From Anaerosacchariphilus hominis (GTDB lineage Bacteria; Bacillota; Clostridia; Lachnospirales; Lachnospiraceae): a stretch of 52,310 bases of DNA. This document shows positions 45,145-52,310 of the stretch, in pieces. The stretch spans positions 1 through 52,310 of the forward strand of contig NZ_JACOOR010000012.1 in NCBI RefSeq assembly GCF_014290175.1, given 5' to 3'. Both the position numbers and the translations under genes were made by a program. The notes under the pieces were generated by a model, which saw only the letters and a list, made by a program, of their open reading frames with translations, was not told where the DNA came from and did not search any database. The number at the start of each line of letters is the position of its first letter. Position 1 is the first letter of the stretch.

Positions 45145-45684
45145 TTGAGTAGACTGAAAGAAAAGTATACGAATGAAATCGTAGACGCAATGACAAAGAA
45201 ATTTGGATACAAGAACATTATGGAAGTTCCGAAGCTCGACAAGATCGTCATCAACATGGGCGTTGGCGAGGCAAAGGACAATGCGAAGGTTCTGGAATCT
45301 GCTGTAAAGGATATGGAGACTATCACCGGACAGAAGGCAGTTCTGACCAGAGCAAAGAACTCTGTTGCGAACTTCAAGATCAGAGAGGGTATGGCAATCG
45401 GCTGCAAGGTTACACTTCGCGGCGAGAAAATGTACGAGTTTGCTGACCGTCTGATCAACCTGGCACTTCCCCGTGTGCGTGACTTCCGTGGTGTAAACCC
45501 GAACGCATTTGACGGACGCGGAAACTATGCGCTGGGTATCAAAGAGCAGTTAATTTTCCCCGAAATTGAATACGATAAGGTAGACAAGGTAAGAGGTATG
45601 GATGTTATCTTCGTTACAACTGCTAAGACAGACGAAGAAGCACGCGAGTTACTGACATTATTCAATATGCCGTTCACAAAATAG
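45145..45684 (+). CDS. rplE: 50S ribosomal protein L5
   Basis: A 179-residue L5 ([51 protein letters not shown]). It binds 5S rRNA. It starts at TTG 45145, offset by a very strong GGAAGGAGG site, an uncommon start codon for this gene. Confidence 0.97.
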   Translation: MSRLKEKYTNEIVDAMTKKFGYKNIMEVPKLDKIVINMGVGEAKDNAKVLESAVKDMETITGQKAVLTRAKNSVANFKIREGMAIGCKVTLRGEKMYEFADRLINLALPRVRDFRGVNPNAFDGRGNYALGIKEQLIFPEIEYDKVDKVRGMDVIFVTTAKTDEEARELLTLFNMPFTK

Positions 45685-45701
45685 GATAGGAGGAAAATTT
45701 C

Positions 45702-45887
45702 ATGGCTAAGACAGCAATGAAGATTAAGCAGCAGCGGAAACAGAAATTCGCAGTCAGAGAGTACAATCGCTGCAGAATCTGCGGCCGTCCGCATGCATAT
45801 CTGAGAAAATACGGAATCTGCAGAATTTGCTTCCGTGAGTTAGCATACAAGGGCCAGATCCCTGGCGTTAAGAAAGCAAGCTGGTGA
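45702..45887 (+). CDS. rpsN: 30S ribosomal protein S14, zinc-binding type Z
   Basis: A 61-residue short S14 with the four-cysteine zinc site [20 protein letters not shown]. This form is usual in Gram-positive bacteria. GGAGG precedes the ATG. Repeat copy R2 fills the 181 bp between it and rpsH. Confidence 0.98.
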   Translation: MAKTAMKIKQQRKQKFAVREYNRCRICGRPHAYLRKYGICRICFRELAYKGQIPGVKKASW

Positions 45888-46025
45888 CCGATAGCAACTT
45901 AGTGAAGCCAAGCCCGCAGGGCGAAGGCTGAACTTAGTGCGAGGTCGTTCGCGACCCTTAACGAAGGCAAGGCGATAGCCGCAGCCTGAGGTTAGTGGAG
46001 CGAACTTCCTTGCAGCTGTTACCGA
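45888..46025 (+). repeat. Structured intergenic repeat copy R2 (rpsN-rpsH)
   Basis: GC-rich non-coding DNA with GAACTTAGTGCGA (45930-45942), GGTCGTTCGCGACC (a 6-bp-arm palindrome, 45943-45956), AAGGCGATAG, and GTTAGTGGAGCGAAC. These are shared with R1 and, reversed, with R3. It separates two genes that usually lie close together. Confidence 0.65.
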
Positions 46026-46068
46026 TTTACCGCTTGTATGAACAAGAATAGGAGGTATAAAACAAGTC

Positions 46069-46476
46069 ATGGCATTAACAACGAATGATCCCATCGCGGA
46101 TATGCTTACAAGAATTCGTAATGCAAACACCGCTAAACATGATACCGTTGATGTACCCGCTTCCAAGATGAAGATCGCGATTGCGAACATTCTGGTAGAC
46201 GAGGGATACATTGCAAAATACGATCTCGTAGAAGACGGAAACTTCAAGACCATCCGCATTACCCTGAAGTATGGCAAGGATAAGAACGAGAAGATCATCT
46301 CCGGTCTGAAGAGAATCTCCAAGCCGGGTCTGCGTGTATACGCTAACAAAGAGGAGCTGCCGAAGGTACTGGGCGGCCTGGGAGTTGCTATCATCTCCAC
46401 AAACAAGGGCGTAATCACAGACAAGGAAGCTCGCGCACAGGGCGTAGGCGGAGAAGTACTTGCATTTGTTTGGTAA
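46069..46476 (+). CDS. rpsH: 30S ribosomal protein S8
   Basis: A 135-residue S8: [20 protein letters not shown], and the C-terminal [21 protein letters not shown]8 is the translational repressor of the spc operon in some bacteria. AGGAGG lies 13 bp before the ATG. Repeat copies flank the gene on both sides (R2 before, R3 after). Confidence 0.98.
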   Translation: MALTTNDPIADMLTRIRNANTAKHDTVDVPASKMKIAIANILVDEGYIAKYDLVEDGNFKTIRITLKYGKDKNEKIISGLKRISKPGLRVYANKEELPKVLGGLGVAIISTNKGVITDKEARAQGVGGEVLAFVW

Positions 46477-46640
46477 TCAGTACTGTAGTTGGCTGAGAAC
46501 CTTTCAATAGGAAACACCACGGTCACTAGGCTCGAAAATACCCCGCCAAGTGTCCGGGTGTACTTTCGCACTAAGTTCGAGCGTCGCCGTGAGGCTCGCT
46601 CTCACTAAGTGCTCAATGCAACTGAAAACAGAGAAGCCAT
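46477..46640 (-). repeat. Structured intergenic repeat copy R3 (rpsH-rplF), inverted
   Basis: On the minus strand it contains CTTGGCGGGGTATTTTCGAG onward (46550-46525), matching R1 in 24 of 26 bases, and GAACTTAGTGCGA (46578-46566), identical to R2. It is oriented against the operon, opposite to R1 and R2. Confidence 0.65.
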
Positions 46641-46682
46641 AAGCAGCTTCTCCGAAAATCTAAGTTTTAGGAGGAAAAAGGC

Positions 46683-47222
46683 ATGTCACGAATTGGTAGA
46701 CATCCGGTAGCCGTTCCCGCTGGTGTTACAGTAACCATCGAGGAAGGCAACAAGGTGACCGTTAAAGGTCCGAAGGGCGAACTGGTAAGAGTACTGCCCG
46801 CAGAGATGGAAATTAAGCTTGAAGATGGTCAGGTAGTCGTTACAAGACCGAATGACCTGAAGAAGATGAAATCCTTACATGGTCTGACAAGAACTCTGAT
46901 TCACAACATGGTAGTTGGTGTGAGCGAGGGTTATCAGAAGACTCTTGAGGTAAACGGTGTAGGTTACAGAGCACAGAAGTCCGGCAATAAGCTGACCCTG
47001 TCTCTTGGTTATTCTCATCCGGTAGAGATGATCGATCCGGAAGGCCTCGAGGCTGTAGTTGATGGCAACAAGATTACCGTTAAGGGTATCGACAAAGAGA
47101 AGGTTGGCCAGTACGCAGCAGAGATCCGCGACAAGAGAAGACCTGAGCCGTACAAGGGCAAGGGAATCAAGTATGCTGATGAAGTTATCAGACGTAAAGT
47201 CGGTAAGACTGGTAAAAAATAA
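46683..47222 (+). CDS. rplF: 50S ribosomal protein L6
   Basis: A 179-residue L6 of two similar halves, with [20 protein letters not shown] at the start and the C-terminal [20 protein letters not shown] that contacts the sarcin-ricin loop. AGGAGG precedes the ATG behind repeat R3. Confidence 0.98.
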   Translation: MSRIGRHPVAVPAGVTVTIEEGNKVTVKGPKGELVRVLPAEMEIKLEDGQVVVTRPNDLKKMKSLHGLTRTLIHNMVVGVSEGYQKTLEVNGVGYRAQKSGNKLTLSLGYSHPVEMIDPEGLEAVVDGNKITVKGIDKEKVGQYAAEIRDKRRPEPYKGKGIKYADEVIRRKVGKTGKK

Positions 47223-47239
47223 GTAAGGAGAGTATAAAA

Positions 47240-47608
47240 ATGGTTAGTAAGAAGTCAAGAAGCGAAGTTCGCGTAAATAAGCATAGAAAATTACGTAATC
47301 ATATCAGCGGAACTGCTGAGAGACCGCGTTTGGCTGTGTTTAGAAGCAATAATCATATGTATGCTCAAATTATTGACGATACAGTCGGAAATACTCTGGT
47401 AGCAGCATCCACTATGGAAAAGAGTGTAAAGGCTGAGCTTGAGAAAACCAACAACGTTGATGCAGCAGCATACCTTGGAAAAGTAATCGCAGAGAAGGCT
47501 CTGGAAAAGGGTATCAAGACCGTTGTCTTTGACAGAGGCGGCTTTATCTATCAGGGCAAGGTTCAGGCACTGGCAGACGCAGCCCGTGAGGCTGGATTGG
47601 AATTCTAG
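47240..47608 (+). CDS. rplR: 50S ribosomal protein L18
   Basis: A 122-residue L18 that binds 5S r[23 protein letters not shown], and [20 protein letters not shown]. It lies 17 bp after rplF. Confidence 0.98.
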   Translation: MVSKKSRSEVRVNKHRKLRNHISGTAERPRLAVFRSNNHMYAQIIDDTVGNTLVAASTMEKSVKAELEKTNNVDAAAYLGKVIAEKALEKGIKTVVFDRGGFIYQGKVQALADAAREAGLEF

Positions 47609-47628
47609 GAAAGGAAGGAAAAAGACAG

Positions 47629-48138
47629 ATGAGACATGAGATTATCGACCCGAGTCAGCTTGAGTTAACTGACAAGGTAGTGTCAATTAAGCGTGTAAGC
47701 AAAACTGTCAAGGGTGGTCGTACCATGCGTTTCACCGCTCTGGTAGTTGTCGGTGACGGCAACGGACATGTTGGCGCCGGTCTTGGAAAAGCGACTGAGA
47801 TTCCGGAAGCAATCCGCAAGGGCAAAGAGGATGCCATGAAGAAGCTGGTAACCGTTGCAATTGACGAGAACAACAGTATTACACATGATTATATCGGAAA
47901 GTTCGGCAGCGCATCCGTACTGCTGAAGAGAGCACCGGAAGGTACTGGTGTTATCGCTGGAGGCCCGGCCCGTAACGTGCTGGAGCTTGCAGGTATCAAG
48001 AATATCCGTACCAAGTCTCTTGGTTCCAACAACAAGCAGAACGTAGTTCTTGCTACTATCGAGGGTCTGAAGGCACTGAAGACTCCGGAAGAGGTTGCTA
48101 AGAACCGTGGCAAATCCGTTGAAGAGATTACGAACTAG
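47629..48138 (+). CDS. rpsE: 30S ribosomal protein S5
   Basis: A 169-residue S5 with the double-stranded-RNA-binding-like half ([20 protein letters not shown]) and [20 protein letters not shown]. Important for decoding accuracy. AAAGGAAGG precedes the ATG. Confidence 0.98.
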   Translation: MRHEIIDPSQLELTDKVVSIKRVSKTVKGGRTMRFTALVVVGDGNGHVGAGLGKATEIPEAIRKGKEDAMKKLVTVAIDENNSITHDYIGKFGSASVLLKRAPEGTGVIAGGPARNVLELAGIKNIRTKSLGSNNKQNVVLATIEGLKALKTPEEVAKNRGKSVEEITN

Positions 48139-48150
48139 GAGGATACGGAC

Positions 48151-48333
48151 ATGGCAGGTAAGTTAAAGATTACATTGGTAAAATCCCCGATCGGAGCCAT
48201 CCCGAAGCAGCGTGCAACTGTAGAGGCTCTTGGCCTTCGTAAGGTAAACAAGACAGTTGAGATGCCGGATAACGAGGCAGTCAGAGGAATGATCTGGCAT
48301 GTAAGACATCTGGTAAAGGTAGAAGAGATCTAA
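48151..48333 (+). CDS. rpmD: 50S ribosomal protein L30
   Basis: A 60-residue L30: [20 protein letters not shown], and [20 protein letters not shown]. The usual short bacterial form, placed between rpsE and rplO as expected. Confidence 0.97.
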   Translation: MAGKLKITLVKSPIGAIPKQRATVEALGLRKVNKTVEMPDNEAVRGMIWHVRHLVKVEEI

Positions 48334-48360
48334 TTAAATTACGGAATAGGAGGTGTCACA

Positions 48361-48801
48361 ATGGACTTATCAAATTTACAGTATGCAGAAGGCTCCAAGC
48401 AGAGCGGAAGCTTCCGTAGAGGTCGTGGACACGGTTCAGGAAACGGTAAGACAGCTGGTAAGGGTCATAAGGGTCAGAAGGCTCGTTCCGGAGCACCGAG
48501 ACCGGGCTTTGAGGGCGGTCAGATGCCGTTATACAGAAGACTTCCGAAGAGAGGCTTCACAAACAGAAACTCCAAGGTTATCGTTGGAATCAATGTGAGC
48601 GCACTGGAAGTATTCGAGAACGACGCAGTTGTATCTGTAGAGACTCTGCTTGAGCAGGGAATCGTTAAGAACCCGAAGGATGGCGTAAAGATCCTTGGAA
48701 ACGGCGAGCTTACAAAGAAGCTCACAGTACAGGCAAATGCTTTTTCCGAGGGAGCAAAAGCAAAAATTGAGGCTCTTGGTGGAAAAGCAGAGGTGATCTA
48801 A
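48361..48801 (+). CDS. rplO: 50S ribosomal protein L15
   Basis: A 146-residue L15 with the glycine/arginine-rich extension [20 protein letters not shown] and [26 protein letters not shown] precedes the ATG; the stop shares a base with the secY start. Confidence 0.98.
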   Translation: MDLSNLQYAEGSKQSGSFRRGRGHGSGNGKTAGKGHKGQKARSGAPRPGFEGGQMPLYRRLPKRGFTNRNSKVIVGINVSALEVFENDAVVSVETLLEQGIVKNPKDGVKILGNGELTKKLTVQANAFSEGAKAKIEALGGKAEVI

Positions 48802-50117
48802 TGTTCAAAACATTACAGAACGCATTTAAGATCAAGGATATCCGGCAGAAGCTGATCTACACCTTTCTGATGCTGATTGTCGTCAGACTGGGATCCCAGT
48901 TGCCGGTTCCGGGCGTGAACCGCACCTTCTTTGCGAACTGGCTTGCAGCTCAGACCGGTGATGCATTCAACCTTCTGGATGCTTTCACCGGCGGCTCTCT
49001 GGCCAGCATGTCCATTTTTGCGTTAGGTATCAACCCGTACATTACATCTTCCATTATCATCCAGCTCCTTACCATCGCGATTCCGAAGCTTGAGGAAATG
49101 CAGAAGGATGGTGAGGACGGACGGAAGAAGCTCCAGAATATCACCCGTTACGTGACCGTAGCGCTGGCTCTCATCGAGGGTATTGCCATGACCGTAGGTT
49201 TTGGTAATCAGGGTCTTCTGGAAAATGCGACCTGGTACAACATGGCTGTGGTAGTCGTAGCGCTGACAGCCGGTTCCGCATTCCTGATGTGGGTCGGTGA
49301 GCGTATCAACCAGAACGGCGTGGGCAATGGTATCTCCATCGTCCTGCTGATCAACATCGTATCCCGTATGCCGGATGACTTCGTATCTCTGTATACCAAG
49401 TTCATGAGCGGCAAGAGCGTGGCGATGGCAGTTCTGGCAGCACTGATTATCCTGTTTGTTATCGTTGTGACGGTTGTATTTGTTATCATTCTTCAGGACG
49501 GAGAGCGCAGAATCCCCGTTCAGTACAGCAAGAAGCTTCAGGGCAGAAAGGTCATGGGCGGACAGAGCACCAATATCCCCATGAAGGTCAATACCGCAGG
49601 AGTTATCCCCGTTATTTTCGCTTCTTCCCTGATGTCATTTCCGGGAATCATTCTTGCTCTCATGGGCAAGAGCGCAGGAACCGGAGTCGGCGGCAAGATT
49701 ATCACCGGCTTAAGCTCCAGCAGCTGGTGCAATCCCCAGCAGCCTGTTTATTCGCTGGGACTGCTGCTTTACATTGTATTGGTAGTCTTCTTTGCTTACT
49801 TCTACACATCCATTACCTTCAATCCCTTGGAGATCGCGGATAACATGAAGAAGCAGGGTGGCTTTATCCCGGGTATCCGTCCGGGTCGTCCCACCTCAGA
49901 CTATCTGACAAAAATTCTGAATTACATTATTTTTGTCGGTGCAATCGGCCTGATTATCGTATGTGTCGTACCGATCTTCTTTAACGGAGTATTCGGAGCG
50001 AGCGTTTCCTTCGGAGGAACATCCATCATCATCGTGGTAGGTGTTGTTCTGGAGACCATCAAGCAGATCGAATCTCAGATGGCAGTACGTTACTACAAGG
50101 GCTTTTTGAACGACTAG
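48801..50117 (+). CDS. secY: Preprotein translocase channel SecY
   Basis: A 438-residue membrane protein with ten helices that forms the protein-export channel with SecE and SecG. QLPVPGVNRTFFANWL lies near the first helix. GGSLASMSIFALGINPYITS is the plug/helix-2 region, and TAGVIPVIFASSLMSFPGII is the helix-7 gate. The start ATG overlaps the rplO stop, so its synthesis is tied to the ribosomal operon. Confidence 0.98.
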   Translation: MFKTLQNAFKIKDIRQKLIYTFLMLIVVRLGSQLPVPGVNRTFFANWLAAQTGDAFNLLDAFTGGSLASMSIFALGINPYITSSIIIQLLTIAIPKLEEMQKDGEDGRKKLQNITRYVTVALALIEGIAMTVGFGNQGLLENATWYNMAVVVVALTAGSAFLMWVGERINQNGVGNGISIVLLINIVSRMPDDFVSLYTKFMSGKSVAMAVLAALIILFVIVVTVVFVIILQDGERRIPVQYSKKLQGRKVMGGQSTNIPMKVNTAGVIPVIFASSLMSFPGIILALMGKSAGTGVGGKIITGLSSSSWCNPQQPVYSLGLLLYIVLVVFFAYFYTSITFNPLEIADNMKKQGGFIPGIRPGRPTSDYLTKILNYIIFVGAIGLIIVCVVPIFFNGVFGASVSFGGTSIIIVVGVVLETIKQIESQMAVRYYKGFLND

Positions 50118-50129
50118 ATGAAAAATTAA

Positions 50130-50175
50130 GCTTCCGGCCTGTGCGGGCTATGTTTCGCGCAGGCTTTCGGAGGCT
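50130..50175 (+). terminator. Imperfect hairpin between secY and adk
   Basis: GCTTCCGGCCTGTGCG pairs imperfectly with CGCGCAGGCTTTCGGAGGC (50130-50175), followed by a short TTTAT. It could weaken read-through and lower adk expression relative to secY. It is not a strong terminator. Confidence 0.5.
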
Positions 50176-50226
50176 TTATGGCAATAATACAACGGAATTA
50201 TATGGTTCCTGAGGAGGAGTTACATT

Positions 50227-50871
50227 ATGAAGATCATCATGTTGGGAGCACCGGGCGCCGGAAAAGGCACACAGGCGAAGAAAATAGCTGACAAATATCA
50301 GATTCCGCACATTTCAACGGGCGATATTTTCAGAGCAAATATAAAGGAAGGCACAGAGCTGGGTAAGAAGGCAAAGTCCTACATGGATCAGGGACAGCTG
50401 GTACCGGATGAGCTGACACTGGAGCTTATTATGGATCGTTTTCAGAATCCGGACTGCGAGAACGGCTATGTGCTGGACGGTTTCCCCCGCACCATTCCCC
50501 AGGCTGAGGCACTGACCGAGGCATTGGCAAAGAAGGGCGAGACCATTGACTACGCAATCAATGTGGAAGTACCCGATGAGAATATCATCAACCGTATGGG
50601 CGGCAGAAGAGCCTGCCTGGCCTGCGGTTCCACTTATCATATTGTATATGCACCGACCAGGGTCGAGGGTATCTGCGATCGCTGCGGCGAGAAGCTGGTT
50701 CTCCGTGACGACGATAAGCCGGAGACTGTAAAAAACCGTCTGAATGTATATCACAATCAGACCCAGCCCCTGATCGACTACTACACGAAGCAGGGCAAGC
50801 TGGCCGAGGTAGACGGAACTCAGAGTATGGAAGACGTGTTTAACGCCATTGTAAAGATTTTAGGAGCGTAA
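50227..50871 (+). CDS. adk: Adenylate kinase
   Basis: A 214-residue enzyme (ATP + AMP to 2 ADP). P-loop GAPGAGKGT (7-15), AMP-binding [17 protein letters not shown], and a zinc-binding lid with CLACG and CDRCG, the four-cysteine form of Gram-positive bacteria. AGGAGG precedes the ATG. The stop shares its last base with the map start. Confidence 0.97.
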   Translation: MKIIMLGAPGAGKGTQAKKIADKYQIPHISTGDIFRANIKEGTELGKKAKSYMDQGQLVPDELTLELIMDRFQNPDCENGYVLDGFPRTIPQAEALTEALAKKGETIDYAINVEVPDENIINRMGGRRACLACGSTYHIVYAPTRVEGICDRCGEKLVLRDDDKPETVKNRLNVYHNQTQPLIDYYTKQGKLAEVDGTQSMEDVFNAIVKILGA

Positions 50872-51629
50872 TGATGTCGGTTACAATTAAATCTGCCAGA
50901 GAAATTGAATTGATGCGCACAGCAGGCAAGCTGCTGGAAGAGGTTCACAATGAGCTTGCGGCTTTTGTAAAGCCGGGCATTTCCACCATGGACATTGACC
51001 GTCTGGGTGAGAAGCTCATCCGGGAGAGAGGATGTATTCCGAACTTCCTGAATTATAACGGATATCCGGCGTCCATCTGTGTATCCGTAAACGACGAGGT
51101 CGTACATGGAATTCCCCATGAGGAGCATATTCTTCAGGAGGGCGATATCGTCAGCCTGGACGCGGGCCTGATTTACAAGGGCTATCATTCCGACGCGGCC
51201 CGGACCCATGCGGTAGGCAAGGTAAGTCCCGAGGCCCAGAAGCTGATTGACGTGACCAGACAGAGCTTTTTCGAGGGCATCAAAATGGCGAAAGCCGGAA
51301 ATCATCTTCATCAGATTTCTGCAGCAATCAATGATTACGTTGACCAGTTCGGCTACGGCGTTGTCCGGGATCTGGTAGGACACGGAATCGGAACGCACCT
51401 TCATGAGGATCCGCAGATTCCGAACTTCCGTCAGCACCGCAGAGGGATTAAGCTGGTGCCGGGTATGACCCTGGCCATCGAGCCCATGATCAATGCGGGT
51501 ACCTGGGAGGTATCCTGGCTGGACGACGACTGGACTGTAGTTACCGATGACGGTTCCCTTTCCGCTCATTACGAAAACACCATCCTGATTACCGAGGGTG
51601 AGCCGGAAATTCTGACTCTGACACTGTAA
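50871..51629 (+). CDS. map: Methionine aminopeptidase, type I
   Basis: A 252-residue metalloprotease removing the N-terminal methionine. Metal ligands lie in SLDAGL, HSDAARTHAVG, GHGIGTHLHEDPQIPN and AIEPMIN. NDEVVHGIPH supplies the substrate-binding histidine. ATG 50871 overlaps the adk stop; ATG 50874 is equally possible. Confidence 0.96.
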   Translation: MMSVTIKSAREIELMRTAGKLLEEVHNELAAFVKPGISTMDIDRLGEKLIRERGCIPNFLNYNGYPASICVSVNDEVVHGIPHEEHILQEGDIVSLDAGLIYKGYHSDAARTHAVGKVSPEAQKLIDVTRQSFFEGIKMAKAGNHLHQISAAINDYVDQFGYGVVRDLVGHGIGTHLHEDPQIPNFRQHRRGIKLVPGMTLAIEPMINAGTWEVSWLDDDWTVVTDDGSLSAHYENTILITEGEPEILTLTL

Positions 51630-51640
51630 GCCGGTGACCA

Positions 51641-51931
51641 ATGGAGAAATCTATGGAGAGAGTGGAGACAGGAATGTTCGCCAGATCAAAGGCCGGACAT
51701 GATAAAGGTAAATTATATATCATATTAAAAACAGAAGGCGAATATGTATATCTGACAGACGGGAAGCTTCGCCCCATGGCGAACCCGAAAAAGAAGAAGG
51801 TAAAGCATATCCAGCCCATGTACAGGACACCCGAAGGCCGGGACCTGACGAAAATAACCGATGTTGACGTAAAGCGGGCCATCAGGCTGCACGAAAAGGA
51901 GGAAGAACATGTCAAAAGCGGATGTAATTGA
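51641..51931 (+). CDS. KOW-domain RNA-binding protein (L14e-like)
   Basis: A 96-residue small basic protein. [20 protein letters not shown] is a KOW-type start, followed by the lysine-rich [20 protein letters not shown]. Many Clostridia carry this gene between map and infA. Its exact role is unknown, but a ribosome- or RNA-linked function fits. A later in-frame ATG at 51653 (MERVETGMF) is possible. It overlaps infA by 23 bp. Confidence 0.85.
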   Translation: MEKSMERVETGMFARSKAGHDKGKLYIILKTEGEYVYLTDGKLRPMANPKKKKVKHIQPMYRTPEGRDLTKITDVDVKRAIRLHEKEEEHVKSGCN

Positions 51932-52127
51932 AATCGAAGGAACAGTAGTGGAGAAGCTGCCGAACGCAATGTTTCAGGTAGAGCTGGAGAACGGACACCA
52001 GGTTCTTGCCCACATCAGCGGAAAGCTCCGCATGAACTTCATCCGGATTCTGCCGGGTGACAAGGTAACCATCGAAATGTCTCCCTACGATCTGTCTAAG
52101 GGACGGATTATCTGGAGAGATAAGTAA
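51909..52127 (+). CDS. infA: Translation initiation factor IF-1
   Basis: A 72-residue S1/OB-fold protein: [20 protein letters not shown], and [20 protein letters not shown], ending in [15 protein letters not shown]. It blocks the A site during initiation. AAAGGAGGAAG precedes the ATG inside the KOW gene. rpmJ normally follows but is not reached in this window. Confidence 0.98.
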   Translation: MSKADVIEIEGTVVEKLPNAMFQVELENGHQVLAHISGKLRMNFIRILPGDKVTIEMSPYDLSKGRIIWRDK

Positions 52128-52144
52128 GTGTTGCATAAAAAGTA

Positions 52145-52199
52145 AGAAATCAGCCCTTTGTCCGAAGACGGAATTTCCAGAACGGACAAAGGGCTTTCT
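52145..52199 (+). terminator. Hairpin downstream of infA
   Basis: AGCCCTTTGTCCG (52152-52164) pairs perfectly with CGGACAAAGGGCT (52183-52195), extended by AAGAAA/TTTCTT. It could terminate or attenuate transcription before the rest of the alpha operon. Confidence 0.65.
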
Positions 52200-52200
52200 T

Positions 52201-52310
52201 ATGGAATAGGAAATTCCGATAGAATTCCCTATTCCATAAAAGCAAGCAGAGCTTGCAAAAATGCGCACTCGGCGCAGTGGTAGATGGTTGCCAAGGCAAC
52301 CATCTACCAC
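52201..52310. repeat. Cluster of palindromes at the window end
   Basis: Three consecutive inverted repeats: ATGGAATAGG/CCTATTCCAT (52201-52237), GCAAGC/GCTTGC (52242-52256), and a perfect 16-bp arm pair starting GTGGTAGATGG with only AA between (52277-52310), ending at the window edge. No gene is present. Confidence 0.75.

Overview
The window looks like a chromosomal segment of a Lachnospiraceae-type Clostridium (inference). The grounds are the S10-spc ribosomal gene order, a KOW-domain gene between map and infA, strong AGGAGG ribosome binding sites, and the families present. The sequence falls into two compartments: an AT-rich accessory stretch of about 1-12.85 kb and a more GC-rich core from about 12.85 kb onward.

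Accessory stretch. Positions 1-3957 hold mobile debris: the C-terminal part of an IS256/IS1249-type transposase, a small serine recombinase, a CHASE-GGDEF-PAS diguanylate cyclase whose natural start is out of frame by one base in an A8 run, and fragments of decayed genes. Positions 3958-12885 form an 8.9-kb island. It is bounded by direct repeats of the first 31 nt of a low-molecular-weight protein phosphatase gene, whose intact copy begins at 12855. The island carries a two-gene restriction-modification system (HSDR_N nuclease fused to an N6-adenine methylase, plus HsdS), a zinc-ribbon protein of unknown role, a chimeric excisionase-integrase remnant, a tRNA-like remnant, and a nuclease-helicase gene with a small partner. 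The last two are a candidate defence module.

Core, 12.85-17 kb. The phosphatase overlaps a ferredoxin-nitroreductase gene broken by one in-frame TAG. A bidirectional terminator separates these from a leftward operon (two ThrE-like exporter halves, an rRNA methyltransferase-like protein, a YbaK/ProX-type deacylase), which has a good promoter at 16951-16979.

Carbohydrate and radical-enzyme region, 17.1-30.9 kb. An FGGY kinase, a PRD regulator with EIIB/EIIA domains, an ascorbate-type IIB and IIC, and an HPr-like protein with an altered active site are tightly coupled. They are followed by a sugar ABC transporter (ATPase, two permeases, lipoprotein), a glycyl radical enzyme with a Cys-x-Glu dehydratase-type active site, and its activase. 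The substrate is not evident. The set could import and cleave an unusual polyol or sugar derivative.

Cobalamin-controlled operon, 30.98-38.8 kb. A consensus promoter, a cobalamin riboswitch and an intrinsic terminator precede a nickel/peptide-type ABC transporter (five genes), an M14 aspartoacylase-like zinc hydrolase and a MATE exporter. I infer a role in acquiring cobalt, corrinoid or a metal complex, with intracellular trimming and export.

Ribosomal region, 38.8-52.3 kb. A consensus promoter and a leader with mutually exclusive helices precede rpsJ-rplC-rplD-rplW-rplB-rpsS-rplV-rpsC-rplP-rpmC-rpsQ-rplN-rplX-rplE-rpsN-rpsH-rplF-rplR-rpsE-rpmD-rplO-secY-adk-map-KOW-infA. Three related copies of a structured repeat sit inside this operon, and a cluster of palindromes follows infA at the window edge.
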